A stretch of DNA of 43,822 nt from an uncultured Atopobiaceae bacterium (GCA_944320385.1 CALUHH010000003.1:78638-122459), one strand, 5' to 3'; shown: positions 27,500 through 36,775, numbered from the stretch's first letter. Made by a program: numbers and translations. Notes: generated by a model not told the origin, from the letters alone.

Positions 27500-28759
27500 G
27501 AGGTTGTAGGCGAGGTCCCCCGTGAAGACGGGCACGGGGTAGGTGAGATAGGCGGCGTGGAGGACGTCGCCCGAGAGCGCGGCATCACCGTCGAGGTCGG
27601 CCGGGTCAGAGAGCCCGCGCAGGAAGTCGAGCAGGCGCGACTTGCCCGAGCCGTTGGCCCCGCGGATCACCACGAGCTCCCCGGCACGGACCTCGAACTC
27701 CCCCGCGAAGAGCCGCTTTCCCTCCTCTCCACGCTCAGGAGTCGCCCAGAGGGTGCCGTCCGCGTGCGCCACCAGGTCCTTCTCGCCCGTCGCAAGCACC
27801 TCGAAACCTGAGGGCTCCGCCGCGTCCGCGGCCACCTCACGCAGGCGCTCGACGTGCGGCAGGTTTCCGCGCACCTGCGCCACGCGCTGCACGATGGCGG
27901 TAAGCGGCGCCTGAACGAGCTGGGCGAGCGAGTACGCCACGAGCACCTGGCCCACGCCCGCGCCACCCGTCAGGCAGCGCCACGCGGCGACCCCCATCAT
28001 CGCCGCCGCGAGCGCGCAGGAGAGCAGCGCGGGAAGGCTGGAGATGAGCAGCTCGAGGAAGCGGTAGCGCGTCACGGTGCGCAGGAACGCCTCGGAGCGC
28101 TCGCGATAGCGCGCCGAGAAGTACCCCTCGGCGGCAGCCGCGTTGACGGAGCGCTTGTTCTCGGCGATGCGCTTGGACTCGCCGAGCCAGGCGTCCTGCG
28201 CGGGCAGGACGTCGCGCTGGAGCTCGGCGAGCGAGCGCGCGGGAAGCTGCAGCGCGAGCCAGAGGACGGGGGCGTAGACTACGACCAGCACCGCCATCAG
28301 CGGGTCGATCAGTCCCGCGATGGCCACGGTTCCCAGAAGCGCCAGCACCGCCCCCGGGATGCGAACGCTGGCCCCGGCATAGAGCGTGCCGTAGGTGTCG
28401 GTCGAGTTCATGAGGACGTTCACGAAGTGACCCTTCTCATGCCGCGCGAAGGCGCGCTGCGGGGCAGCGAGGATGTCCCCGGCACAGGCCACGGCGCCGT
28501 CGAGGAAGCGGCGCACCCCCAGCCACGTGGGCGTCCACTCGCCGAGGAAGACCGTCGCGGCGGCTGACGCAAGCGCGAGGACGAGAGCGACGACAAGCAG
28601 CGTCCCGACGTCCGACGCCCCGCTCGAGAGCTCGTCGACGATATGCCCAACGGCGACGCTCGCCGCTGCCGCGAGCAGCGTGGACGCCGCGACGCCCACG
28701 GAGCGCAGGACGTTTGACGGGATGGGATCGAACAGCGGATAATTATTCTTCTTGATCAT
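27170..28759 (-). CDS. ABC exporter half-transporter (membrane + ATPase), first paralogue
   Basis: This 529-residue protein has about six N-terminal spans (for example TLLVVALVLALASAAATVFL and AVLALLGTVAIAGLID) and a C-terminal ATPase: Walker A GANGSGKSRLL near 375, signature LSLGERQ near 450, Walker B PAVLLDE near 470 and a terminal MHSDD switch. LSLGE replaces the usual LSGGQ. The substrate is unknown; family members export peptides, drugs or toxins. Its last 110 codons are identical in DNA to those of the next ABC gene. VC at the C-terminus and the stop come from a palindromic repeat. The start at 28759 has only a weak ribosome site. Confidence 0.88.
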   Translation of the reverse strand: MIKKNNYPLFDPIPSNVLRSVGVAASTLLAAAASVAVGHIVDELSSGASDVGTLLVVALVLALASAAATVFLGEWTPTWLGVRRFLDGAVACAGDILAAPQRAFARHEKGHFVNVLMNSTDTYGTLYAGASVRIPGAVLALLGTVAIAGLIDPLMAVLVVVYAPVLWLALQLPARSLAELQRDVLPAQDAWLGESKRIAENKRSVNAAAAEGYFSARYRERSEAFLRTVTRYRFLELLISSLPALLSCALAAAMMGVAAWRCLTGGAGVGQVLVAYSLAQLVQAPLTAIVQRVAQVRGNLPHVERLREVAADAAEPSGFEVLATGEKDLVAHADGTLWATPERGEEGKRLFAGEFEVRAGELVVIRGANGSGKSRLLDFLRGLSDPADLDGDAALSGDVLHAAYLTYPVPVFTGDLAYNLLGAAPDPEVARVLGLGDLPERAITDQPLNLSLGERQKLGLLRALSRPEPAVLLDEPLANLDAATSARLCDYLAGLRGRRTVVAIMHSDDLDAAADRIYEIRDARLARVC

Positions 28760-28798
28760 GGTTTCACCAATCCGGCGCGCTCGCGCCCTAGGGATGAC

Positions 28799-29193
28799 TC
28801 TGTTAATTGGGGACAGTCCCCAATTAACAGAAAAGTTTTATGTGATTTGGGGACTGTCCCCAATTAACAGACGCGGGCTAGGCGGGCGTCGCGGATCTCG
28901 TAGATGCGGTCGGCCGCGGCGTCGAGGTCGTCCGAGTGCATGATGGCCACGACGGTGCGGCGACCGCGCAAGCCGGCAAGGTAGTCGCAGAGCCGCGCGG
29001 ACGTGGCCGCGTCGAGGTTCGCGAGCGGCTCGTCGAGAAGGACCGCGGGCTCCGGGCGCGAGAGCGCGCGCAGCAGGCCCAGCTTCTGGCGCTCGCCGAG
29101 CGAGAGGTTGAGCGGCTGGTCGGTGATGGCGCGCTCGGGCAGGTCGCCCAGGCCGAGCACGCGGGCGACCTCGGGGTCGGGCGCGGCGCCGAG
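28799..29193. repeat. 395-bp direct repeat, copy 2 (3' end of second ABC gene)
   Basis: Second copy of the block at 27105-27499. Recombination between the two would remove the first ABC gene or make a chimera. Confidence 0.9.
28800..28871. repeat. Pair of GGGGAC-N-GTCCCC palindromes
   Basis: Copy of the pair at 27106-27177. It lies upstream of the first ABC gene and downstream of the second, and the inner one supplies the second gene's stop codon. Confidence 0.88.
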
Positions 29194-30474
29194 CATGTTG
29201 TCCTCGAGCGTGCCGGGTACCACGGGCACCGGATACGTGAGGTAGGCCGCACGGAGGGCATCGCTCGAGAGCGCGGCGTCCCCGTCGAGGTCGGCTGGGT
29301 CGGAGAGCCCGCGCAGTAAGTCCAGCAGGCGGGACTTGCCCGAGCCGTTGGCGCCCTTCACCACCACGAGCTCGCCGGGACGGACCTCGAACTCACCCGT
29401 CCAGAGCCGCTTGCCGTCCGCACCGCGCGCCGGCGTGGCCCAGAGGGTGCCGTCCGCGTGCGCCGCCAGGTCCTTCTCGCCCGCCGCGAGCGCCTCGAAC
29501 CCGGAAGGCTCCTCGGCCTCTTCGGCATGGTCGCGCAACAGCACGAGATTCGGCCGGTAGGAAACGTAGAAGCTCACGAGCGAGCAGATGTCCGCCATGG
29601 GCGACTGGAGCAGCGAGAAGAGCTGCCACGCCGCGACGACGGCTCCGAGCGTCATGCTGCCCTCCACCATGAGCACCACGCACGCAGCAAGCGCCGCAAC
29701 CTGGAGCGCGGGAGAGACGGCTGCGGGAAGCGTCGCCTGCGTCGCGTCGGCGAGGCGGTGCCGACGGAGAAAGGCGCGGAACGCGTTCGTGCGCTCCTCA
29801 AATCGCCGCAGGTAGAACCCTTCCGCTCCCCCAGCGTTGGCGACGCGCTTCTCCTCAACGAGCCGACGGACCTCCTCCTGCCACGCCTCGCGCGCGGCCA
29901 TCATCTCCATCAGCAGGCGACCGGCGGAGTGCATGGGACCCCAGTTGACCACGAAGTACACTACCAGCCCGCAGAGAAAGACCGGGACAAGAATGACGTC
30001 GATCGCCGCGGCGCACGCCAGCAGCGCCACGACCGCAATCGCGCACCCCACTACGTTCACGTTCAGGTAGACCGACATCGAGCCGTAGCCAAACGCCGCC
30101 GCGCTCACCACGTTGAGGTAGTGACCGGCATCATGGCGCTCGAAGGCGCGCTGCGGCATGGCCAGCAGCTGGTCGATCGCCTCGTCGGAGGCGTCTACCT
30201 CGGCGCGGAGGTTGGCCCTGAGCGGGAGCCAGTCGTTAAGTGAAAACTTCGCGAGCGCTGCCGCGAGAGACACGCCGAGAAACGCCGCGAGCCGCGCCGC
30301 AATCTCGTCCGGCGCGAGCCCGCCCGACGCAAGCCCGTCCACGATTGCGCCCATCATGTACGCCGCGCCGGCCGAGAGCACGGTCCCGGACGCCACGCCG
30401 AGCGCCAGCGCGACGTTGCGCGCGCTCGGCCTGAAGAGCGGGTAGGCCTTTCCGCCCGAGGTTCTGCTCTGCAT
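28864..30474 (-). CDS. ABC exporter half-transporter (membrane + ATPase), second paralogue
   Basis: This 536-residue paralogue of the preceding transporter has the same layout: spans such as VVGCAIAVVALLACAAAIDVILV and LQVAALAACVVLMVEGSM, then Walker A GANGSGKSRLL, signature LSLGERQ and Walker B PAVLLDE. The two probably act as a heterodimer, since two half-transporters of unequal membrane parts lie in tandem; this is inferred. I prefer the ATG at 30474 (GGAAGGAG eight bases upstream) over an upstream in-frame ATG at 30504. The linker word GEKDLAAHAD and its counterpart in the other gene are encoded by the dispersed word (29470-29479, 27776-27785). Confidence 0.88.
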   Translation of the reverse strand: MQSRTSGGKAYPLFRPSARNVALALGVASGTVLSAGAAYMMGAIVDGLASGGLAPDEIAARLAAFLGVSLAAALAKFSLNDWLPLRANLRAEVDASDEAIDQLLAMPQRAFERHDAGHYLNVVSAAAFGYGSMSVYLNVNVVGCAIAVVALLACAAAIDVILVPVFLCGLVVYFVVNWGPMHSAGRLLMEMMAAREAWQEEVRRLVEEKRVANAGGAEGFYLRRFEERTNAFRAFLRRHRLADATQATLPAAVSPALQVAALAACVVLMVEGSMTLGAVVAAWQLFSLLQSPMADICSLVSFYVSYRPNLVLLRDHAEEAEEPSGFEALAAGEKDLAAHADGTLWATPARGADGKRLWTGEFEVRPGELVVVKGANGSGKSRLLDLLRGLSDPADLDGDAALSSDALRAAYLTYPVPVVPGTLEDNMLGAAPDPEVARVLGLGDLPERAITDQPLNLSLGERQKLGLLRALSRPEPAVLLDEPLANLDAATSARLCDYLAGLRGRRTVVAIMHSDDLDAAADRIYEIRDARLARVC

Positions 30475-30570
30475 GTTCTTCTCCTTCCACGAGACTGAAG
30501 TCATCGTAGGGGCGAGAAGAACGGCGCAGCTCAGAACCGTGCCGCATCCGAAGCCGCGTCACCCGCAACC

Positions 30571-30610
30571 CGAAAATCCGGCGCACCCCCAAAGCAGGAG
30601 TACGCCGGAT
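30571..30610 (-). terminator. Terminator after the glycosyltransferase gene
   Basis: ATCCGGCG/CGCCGGAT stem (30576-30583 with 30603-30610) followed on the minus strand by TTTTCG, 34 bp past the stop. The neighbouring space 30475-30570 holds a copy of the dispersed word (30513) and a possible TACGAT -10 (30503-30508) for the ABC gene. Confidence 0.75.
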
Positions 30611-30643
30611 CTTCGGATGAGCGAGTGTCTGCGGGCGCGACAG

Positions 30644-31945
30644 CTACACGCTGCCGCCGACGACGTCGTCGACGTTGACCACGACGTCGTGCTTGGTGGG
30701 CACCCACTCGACCTTCTTGAACAGGGCCACCACGGTGATGGGGATGTAGGTCATCATGAACAGCGGGAACGTGAAGAGGTTGGTGAAGACGCGCCACTTC
30801 TTCTTGGCGTGGATGTGGCTGCGCTCGGAGATCGTGGTGATGATTGCCAGGATGAAGAAGACCACGTACATCGAGGCAAACGTCATGATCAGCGAGCCCA
30901 CGCACATGTCGAGCTCGCCCTGGGTGGCGATGAAGCCGTGCGAGAGGGAGCCCACGATGAGGTAGGTGGCGTTCACGAAAAACGACAGCAGCGTCAAGAT
31001 CATGCCCGGCGCCACGGTCATCAGCATGTCGTAGCTCGCGAAGCGGCCCTTGGAGATGCCCTTCACAAGGTCGCGCCCGTAGCTGAAGAACACCTGGTAG
31101 AAGCCCTTGGTCCAGCGCATGCGCTGAATCCAGGACGCCTTGAGGGTGACGGGCTGCTCGTCGAAGAACTCCGCCGGCGCGTAGCCGATCTGCACGTTGT
31201 TGGCGCAGCAGAACGTGGAGAACTGGATGTCCTCGGTCAAGGTGTGGAAGCCCCAGCCGTGCATGCCGCGGACGATGCGCTCGGAGACCATCCAGCCCGA
31301 GCCGGAGATGGCGCAGCTCGTGCCCAGCATCATGCGCGCGTTGTTGAGGAACTTGGCCTCGCGCAGAAACCACAGCGCATAGGCGGCGCTGATCCAGCTG
31401 GAGTCGAAGTTCTTGGAGTTGCGGTATCCCGTGCAGACGAGATAGCCCGCGTCGAAGGCCTGGTTCATGACCTTGATATAGTCGCGCGAGACGAGATTGT
31501 CGGCGTCCATGACGATGAAGGCCTCGTACTTGTCGCCGTACTCGTTGAGGATGCGGTCGAAGCCGTAGTCCATCGCCCAGCTCTTGCCGCGGCGCGCGAG
31601 GTCGTTGCGGTCCCACACGATGGCGCCGGCCTCCTCGGCCGCCGCATGGGTGCCGTCGGTGCAGGCGTCGCAGACCACGAAGACGTCCATGAGCTCGCGC
31701 GGGTAGTCCTGGGCAAAGATCGAGCGCACGAGGTTGCCGATGACGAGCTCCTCGTTGTGCGCCGAGATGAAGAACGCGTAGCGGTGCTGCCTCTTGGCCT
31801 CGGGCAGGCGCACGGTGCCCTTGAACATCACGCGGATGATGTAGACGATCTGGTAGAAGTACGCCAGCGTGAAGAACAGCCAGATGATCAGGTTGAAGAC
31901 GACGATCGGCGTGAGGCCGAGCCGGTTGAGCTCCATCATGGGCAT
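30644..31945 (-). CDS. Membrane-bound family 2 glycosyltransferase (QxxRW type)
   Basis: This 433-residue protein has an N-terminal span (PIVVFNLIIWLFFTLAYFY, about 12-30), a cytosolic catalytic region and four C-terminal spans. The GT-A features are SAHNEE near 60, VCDACTDGT near 85, MDADN near 130, TEDIQF near 225 and QRMRW near 265, which together mark processive or polyprenol-dependent enzymes such as those that make beta-linked polysaccharides. The sugar and polymer are unknown. The ATG at 31945 has AAGGGG at workable distance. It follows rluD by 59 bp and may be a fourth gene of the ileS unit, ending at its own terminator. Confidence 0.9.
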   Translation of the reverse strand: MPMMELNRLGLTPIVVFNLIIWLFFTLAYFYQIVYIIRVMFKGTVRLPEAKRQHRYAFFISAHNEELVIGNLVRSIFAQDYPRELMDVFVVCDACTDGTHAAAEEAGAIVWDRNDLARRGKSWAMDYGFDRILNEYGDKYEAFIVMDADNLVSRDYIKVMNQAFDAGYLVCTGYRNSKNFDSSWISAAYALWFLREAKFLNNARMMLGTSCAISGSGWMVSERIVRGMHGWGFHTLTEDIQFSTFCCANNVQIGYAPAEFFDEQPVTLKASWIQRMRWTKGFYQVFFSYGRDLVKGISKGRFASYDMLMTVAPGMILTLLSFFVNATYLIVGSLSHGFIATQGELDMCVGSLIMTFASMYVVFFILAIITTISERSHIHAKKKWRVFTNLFTFPLFMMTYIPITVVALFKKVEWVPTKHDVVVNVDDVVGGSV

Positions 31946-32004
31946 GTCAGCGCACCCCTTAGGGTCGGTCGGGAGGTCGGGCGAGAAGAACGGGCGGCCG
32001 CCGC

Positions 32005-33021
32005 TCAGGCGCCGAGCCGCGGGCAGATCTTCTCGCCCGCCGCCGTGCGCCCCATCGAGCGGTCTTTCAGAGATTCTAGTACATCGAGCAGGTCGTCCGG
32101 CAGGCGGTCGGCAAGCTCCACGGTCTCCCCCGTCGCGGGGTGGTCGAAGCGCACGTGCCACGAGTGGAGGAACTGGCGCCTGAGGCCCAGGTTCAGCCGG
32201 TCGTCGCCGCGGCCGTAGAGCGGGTCGCCCACCAGCGCGTGGCCGATGTGGCGCATGTGCACGCGAATCTGGTGCGTGCGGCCGGTGTAGAGGTGGCACT
32301 CCATGAGGGTGTAGCCCTCGTCGCGCCGGCCCGCCTCAAAGCGCTCGAGCACGCGGAAGGTGGTGATGGCCTCGCGCGCGCCGGGTGCGTCGGAGACCGC
32401 CATGCGGATGCGGTCGCGCGTGGAGCGCGCGATGCCCGTCTCGATGGTCCCCTCGTCGTGGGCCACGTAGCCGTGGGTGAGCGTCACGTAGCGGCGGTCG
32501 AGCACGCGCAGGCGGATGAGGTCCTGCAGCGCCTTCTGGGTGGCGTCGTCCTTGGCGGCGAGCATGAGGCCGGTGGTGTCCATGTCCAGCCGGTGCACGA
32601 TGCCGGGGCGCTCCTCGCCCTGGAGCATGCCGAGGTGGTCGTAGCCGCAGTGGGCGACGAGCGCGTTGGCCAGCGTGTCGTCGACGTGCCCGGGGCTCGG
32701 GTGGCAGACCAGCCCCACCTGCTTGGAGAGCACGATGAGGTGCTCGTCCTCGTAGCGGATGTCGAGCGGGATGTAGGGGTTGGGCGCGAGCAGGCCGCCC
32801 GCGGGCTCGGGCTCGTCCACGGTCGCGCGGACGCGGTCGCCGAGAAGGACCTTCTCGCTTTTGCTCGTGGCGGGGGTCTCGTTGATGGTGACCGCGCCGT
32901 CCTCCACGAGGCGGGCGCACGCGGAGCGGCTCGGCATGCCCTCGCCGGCGGCGAGGAAGACGTCGAGTCGCATGCCGTCGGACTCGGGACCTACGAGCAG
33001 GTTCACGATGCGCTGCGGCAT
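32005..33021 (-). CDS. rluD: RluA-family 23S rRNA pseudouridine synthase (RluD/YlyB-like)
   Basis: This 338-residue protein has an N-terminal S4 RNA-binding domain (MRLDVFLAAGEGMPSRSACARLVEDG), then the catalytic motif GIVHRLDMDTTGLMLAAKDD near residue 140 and RTHQIRVHMRHIGHALVGDPLYG near 250. It is likely to modify 23S rRNA helix 69, but the exact site is inferred from family. The lspA-rluA-family order is common in Gram-positives. The C-terminal GEKICPRLGA contains a near-copy of the dispersed word. VLLGD (32841-32850) uses an exact one. Confidence 0.9.
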   Translation of the reverse strand: MPQRIVNLLVGPESDGMRLDVFLAAGEGMPSRSACARLVEDGAVTINETPATSKSEKVLLGDRVRATVDEPEPAGGLLAPNPYIPLDIRYEDEHLIVLSKQVGLVCHPSPGHVDDTLANALVAHCGYDHLGMLQGEERPGIVHRLDMDTTGLMLAAKDDATQKALQDLIRLRVLDRRYVTLTHGYVAHDEGTIETGIARSTRDRIRMAVSDAPGAREAITTFRVLERFEAGRRDEGYTLMECHLYTGRTHQIRVHMRHIGHALVGDPLYGRGDDRLNLGLRRQFLHSWHVRFDHPATGETVELADRLPDDLLDVLESLKDRSMGRTAAGEKICPRLGA

Positions 33022-33024
33022 GGG

Positions 33025-33558
33025 CTACTCCCCCGACGCGGCGCGCTCGCGGGCGGCGTCCCAGCGCCACCAGAGCACCAGGGCCACGAACACGCCGCAG
33101 GTCACGAAGATGTCCGCCACGTTGAAGACCGCAAAGTCCACGAAGGTGGTGGCGAAGAAGTCCGTCACGGCGCCCAGGGCCACGCGGTCGATCGCGTTGC
33201 CGACGCCCCCTCCCGCCACGGCGGCGAGCACGAGCGCGAGCGACGTCGGAACGTCGACGCGCCGCAACGCCACCCACGTGCCGAAGAGCGCGATCGCGGC
33301 GGCCACGAGCACGAAGAAGGGGCCCGCCCCCTCGCCGAGGGAGAAGGCGGCGCCGGTGTTGTACACGAGCGACAGGTCCATCACGCCCGGGATGAGCGTG
33401 ACGGGCTCGCCGGGGACGAGCGCGGCGCGCGCGGCCGCCTTGCTCGCCTGGTCGAGGGCCACGACGGCCACGGCGACCAGGGCAAACAGGGCGAGCCGGC
33501 GCGCGCCGGAAGCGTTTTGGGACGGAGCGTCCACGTTCTTGTCGCCTGGAGCGGCCAC
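33025..33558 (-). CDS. lspA: Lipoprotein signal peptidase (signal peptidase II)
   Basis: LspA cleaves prolipoproteins after diacylglyceryl transfer. The 177-residue protein has four membrane spans, VALDQASK near 35, YNTGAAFSL near 66, and the two catalytic aspartates in GGGVGNAIDR near 122 and FNVADIFVTCG near 144. GTG is the start, three bases past the ileS stop, and rluD begins four bases after its own stop, so the three are one unit. Confidence 0.96.
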   Translation of the reverse strand: MAAPGDKNVDAPSQNASGARRLALFALVAVAVVALDQASKAAARAALVPGEPVTLIPGVMDLSLVYNTGAAFSLGEGAGPFFVLVAAAIALFGTWVALRRVDVPTSLALVLAAVAGGGVGNAIDRVALGAVTDFFATTFVDFAVFNVADIFVTCGVFVALVLWWRWDAARERAASGE

Positions 33559-33561
33559 GCG

Positions 33562-36399
33562 CTACTCCGCGTCCCCGTGTGCCGCCACGGCGTCGTGGCA
33601 GCGCGGGCACAGGCCGTCCTCGTCGAGCTCGCGGAAGTTCCAGCAGCGCGGGCACTTCTCGCCCGCCGCGGGCTCCACGGCGCAGGCGAGCTCCTCGCCG
33701 CAGGCGAGCGTCACCTCGGAGCACACGAAGGGCTCGGCCAGGTCGCAGCCCAGCTCGCCCGCCAGCAGCTCGTAGGTATCGGCCGGCGCGGTGAGCGCGG
33801 CGCGGGCGGCCTGCGTGGTCTTCTCGGCGAGCGTGCCGTCGGCCACCGCGGTCTCGTAGGCCTTGGTGAACGCCGCGCGGGCCTCCACGACGGCGTCGTA
33901 GGCGGGCAGGTAGCGCTCGTAGACCTCGGCGGTCCAGGGCGCCTGGTACCAGTCGAGAAGGGCGGCGAACTCCTGGCCGTCGCGCAGGGACGCGGGCAGG
34001 TAGGCCATGGCCTCGTCGGTGGTGTAGACGAGAATCGGCTGCAGGTCGTGCACAAGCATCGAGAGGATCTGCGCCCAGACGGTGAGCGCGGAGCGGCGCT
34101 CGTAGGAGTCCTTCTCGCCGCAGTACACGCGGTCCTTGGTGGCGTTGAGGTAGCCGTTGGAGAGCTCGGTGATCACGTAGTCGTAGAGCGTGCGGTAGAC
34201 CTGGTTGAAGCGGTAGCCCTCGTAGGCGGCGCTCACCTGGGCGTGGACCTGGCACAGGCGCGCGAGCGTGAGCTTGTCGTAGGGCGTGAGCTCGTCGTAG
34301 GGCACCGCGTCGGTCGCCGGGTCGAACTGGCCCTCGATCTCGCCGAGGAGGAACCGCAGGGTGTTGCGGAAGCGGCGGTAGGCCTCGCCCACGTGGTCGA
34401 GGATCGAGTCGTCGCAGGGGATGTCGTTGGACGTGTCGACCGAGGTGACCCACAGGCGCAGGATGTCGGCGCCGCGGGTGTCGCACTCGGCGTTGGGGTC
34501 GATGACGTTGCCGAGCGACTTGGACATCTTGCGACCCTGGCCGTCGAGGGTAAATCCCTGGGAGACCACGGACTTGTACGGCGCGACGCCGTAGGCGCCC
34601 ACGGAGGTCATCAGCGAGCTCATGAACCAGCCGCGGTGCTGGTCGGAGCCCTCGAGGTACATGTCGGCCGGGAACTTGAGGTTGTCGCGGTGGCGGCAGA
34701 CGGCGGTGTGGGAGACGCCGGAGTCCCACCACACGTCGAGGATGTCGGAGTTGGCCTTGAGGTGATGCCCGCCGCACTTGGGGCAGACGCACGACTGCCC
34801 AAGGTAGCTCGCGGGGTCGTCGGTGAACCAGGCGTCGGAGCCCTTGGTGCGGAAGAGCTCGATCACGGCGTCGAGGGTGTCGTCGTTCATGACGGTCTCG
34901 CCGCAGTCCTGGCAGGTGAAGGCCGGGATGGGCACGCCCCAGTTGCGCTGGCGGGAGATGCACCAGTCCGGGCGCCCCTCGACCATCGAGCCGATGCGCT
35001 TGATGGCGTGGCCGGGGTAGAACTGGACCTTCGAGAGCTCCTCGAGCGCCCGCTCGCGCAGGCTCGCCCCGCCGCGCAGCGGCTTGTCCATCGAGACGAA
35101 CCACTGGCTCGTGGCGCGGAAGATGACGGGCTCCTTGCAGCGCCAGCAGTGCGGGTAGCTGTGGTTGATGTCCTCGTGGAGGATCAGCGTGCCGCGCTCC
35201 TCGAGCCACGCGATGATCTTGGGGTTGGCCTCGTTGACCTCCATGCCGGACCACGGGCCGCCCGTGCCCATCTTGTCGCCCACGAAGAAGCGGCCGTCGT
35301 CGTCGACCGGCATGACCGTGGGGATGCCGAACTTCTGGCCGGCGAGGTAGTCGTCGACGCCGTGGCCGGGCGCGCAGTGGACGATGCCCGTGCCGTCGTC
35401 GAGGGTGACGTAGTCGGCGTAGATGAACTCGCCCGTCTCGCCCTGGTCGCCAAAGATCGGCTGCTTGTAGCGGTTGTGCGCGAGCTGCTCGCCGGTGGCG
35501 CGCCAGACCTGCCCGTCGGCGCCGCGCACGAGCTCGACCTCGCCGTAGCCAAACTTCGCCGCGCAGCGCTCGGCGAGCGCCTCGGCCACGATCTCGGCGC
35601 GGCCGTCGTGCACGAGCGCAACGTAGGTGGCCTCGGGGTGGCAGATGACGGAGTCGTCGGCGGGAAGCGTCCAGGGTGTGGTGGTCCAGATGTCCACGAA
35701 GAGCCTTCCGGCCCAGGCCTCCAGGCCCTCCGGCACCGTGGTCATCTCAAAGCGCACGAAGATGGCGGGGCTGACCTCGTCGCCGTACTCGATCTCGGCC
35801 TCGGCCAGCGCCGTGTGGCAGTGGGAGCACCAGTGCACGGGCTTGGAGCCCTGCGTGATGGCGCCGGCGTCGAAGATGGCCTTGAAGATCTCCACGTCGG
35901 TGGCGTCATAGTCGTTGACGTAGGTGAGGTAGGGGTTGTCCCACTCGCCCAGCACGCCCAGGCGCTTGAAGCCCTGGCGCTGCGTGTCGACCTGCTCGAC
36001 GGCGAGGGTGCGGCAGAGCTCGCGGATCTTCTCGGTGGGGAGCTGGTTGAACTTCTCCGTGCCGAGCATGGTCTCGACCTTGTGCTCGATGGGCTGGCCG
36101 TGGCAGTCCCAGCCGGGGACGTACGGCGTCTGGTAGCCGCGCATCGACCAGTAGCGGTTGATGATGTCCTTGGAGATCTTGTTCTGCGCGTGGCCGAGGT
36201 GGATCGGGCCGTTGGCATACGGGGGGCCGTCGTGCAGGACGAACTTGTCGTGCCCCTCGTTCTTCTCGATCATCTGCTCGTAGACGTGGTTCTCCTCCCA
36301 CATCGCCAGGCGCTTGGGCTCGTTCTGAGCCAGGCTGGCGCGCATGGGAAAGCCCGTGCTCGGCAGGTTGGTCGTCTTCTTGTACTCGTTCTTCGCCAC
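33562..36399 (-). CDS. ileS: Isoleucyl-tRNA synthetase
   Basis: IleS charges tRNA-Ile. The 945-residue class I enzyme has HIGH-type PYANGPIHLGH near residues 60-70, the editing segment with WTTTPWTLPAD near 240, GYQTPYVPGWDCHG near 100, and KMSKS in GRKMSKSLGN near 605. The zinc site at the C-terminus has CPRCW and CPRC. I chose the GTG at 36399 because GAAGGAGG lies seven bases upstream; the longer reading frame runs into the T-box leader. Charging state controls the gene through that leader. EKNEGHDK and GEKDSY use copies of the dispersed word. Confidence 0.98.
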   Translation of the reverse strand: MAKNEYKKTTNLPSTGFPMRASLAQNEPKRLAMWEENHVYEQMIEKNEGHDKFVLHDGPPYANGPIHLGHAQNKISKDIINRYWSMRGYQTPYVPGWDCHGQPIEHKVETMLGTEKFNQLPTEKIRELCRTLAVEQVDTQRQGFKRLGVLGEWDNPYLTYVNDYDATDVEIFKAIFDAGAITQGSKPVHWCSHCHTALAEAEIEYGDEVSPAIFVRFEMTTVPEGLEAWAGRLFVDIWTTTPWTLPADDSVICHPEATYVALVHDGRAEIVAEALAERCAAKFGYGEVELVRGADGQVWRATGEQLAHNRYKQPIFGDQGETGEFIYADYVTLDDGTGIVHCAPGHGVDDYLAGQKFGIPTVMPVDDDGRFFVGDKMGTGGPWSGMEVNEANPKIIAWLEERGTLILHEDINHSYPHCWRCKEPVIFRATSQWFVSMDKPLRGGASLRERALEELSKVQFYPGHAIKRIGSMVEGRPDWCISRQRNWGVPIPAFTCQDCGETVMNDDTLDAVIELFRTKGSDAWFTDDPASYLGQSCVCPKCGGHHLKANSDILDVWWDSGVSHTAVCRHRDNLKFPADMYLEGSDQHRGWFMSSLMTSVGAYGVAPYKSVVSQGFTLDGQGRKMSKSLGNVIDPNAECDTRGADILRLWVTSVDTSNDIPCDDSILDHVGEAYRRFRNTLRFLLGEIEGQFDPATDAVPYDELTPYDKLTLARLCQVHAQVSAAYEGYRFNQVYRTLYDYVITELSNGYLNATKDRVYCGEKDSYERRSALTVWAQILSMLVHDLQPILVYTTDEAMAYLPASLRDGQEFAALLDWYQAPWTAEVYERYLPAYDAVVEARAAFTKAYETAVADGTLAEKTTQAARAALTAPADTYELLAGELGCDLAEPFVCSEVTLACGEELACAVEPAAGEKCPRCWNFRELDEDGLCPRCHDAVAAHGDAE

Positions 36400-36410
36400 G
36401 CTCTCCTCCT

Positions 36411-36485
36411 TCGATGAGACAAAGGGACAGTCCCTTCGTCTCATTTCTCGTTTGATGAGACGAAGGGACTGTCCCCTTGTCTCAT
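36411..36485. repeat. Two GGGAC-N-GTCCC palindromes between T-box and ileS
   Basis: GATGAGAC...GTCTCAT palindromes with cores AAGGGACAGTCCCTT (36411-36442) and AAGGGACTGTCCCCTT (36452-36485). They lie in the transcribed leader after the T-box terminator and just ahead of the ribosome site. Confidence 0.88.
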
Positions 36486-36498
36486 CTCCTCGGGCACG

Positions 36499-36775
36499 AA
36501 AAAACGCGCCCGTCCCTCCTGCTGGGACGAAGCGCGCCTGCGACTTCGCTTGTGAACCACCCAGCGAGCGGAAATCCGCGTACTCGGCTGGCCTGTGTCG
36601 GCGGCCACTCCGGCGACGCCTACTTGCGGGCGAGAAGGACCGGCAGCTCCGGACTCCCCCGCTTTGGGGCCGCGGCTCGGGGGTGATCTTCGCCGGGACG
36701 CGACCGCGGGCTCCCACCATCCCCGCTCTCTCTGGGCCGCGCGACCCCGGGTACTCTCCCCGTCATCGCCTCGGG
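36499..36775 (-). promoter_or_regulatory. T-box riboswitch of ileS
   Basis: On the minus strand the T-box motif GGGTGGTTCAC (36562-36552) precedes an intrinsic terminator: CGTCCC/GGGACG inner stem with CGCGC outer pairing and six T's (36537-36499). Upstream, the Stem I features GATGACGGGGAGAGTA and AGAGAGCGGGGATGGTG are recognisable, and ATC (36687-36685) is a plausible isoleucine specifier codon. UGGU fits the A discriminator of tRNA-Ile. Uncharged tRNA-Ile would favour readthrough. The loop carries a copy of the dispersed word (36631-36640). Confidence 0.85.

Noticed and set aside
30475..30504. An upstream ATG (30504) as the start of the second ABC exporter.
   Set aside because: The ATG at 30474 has a strong GGAAGGAG site; the upstream one has none and overlaps a possible -10 box.
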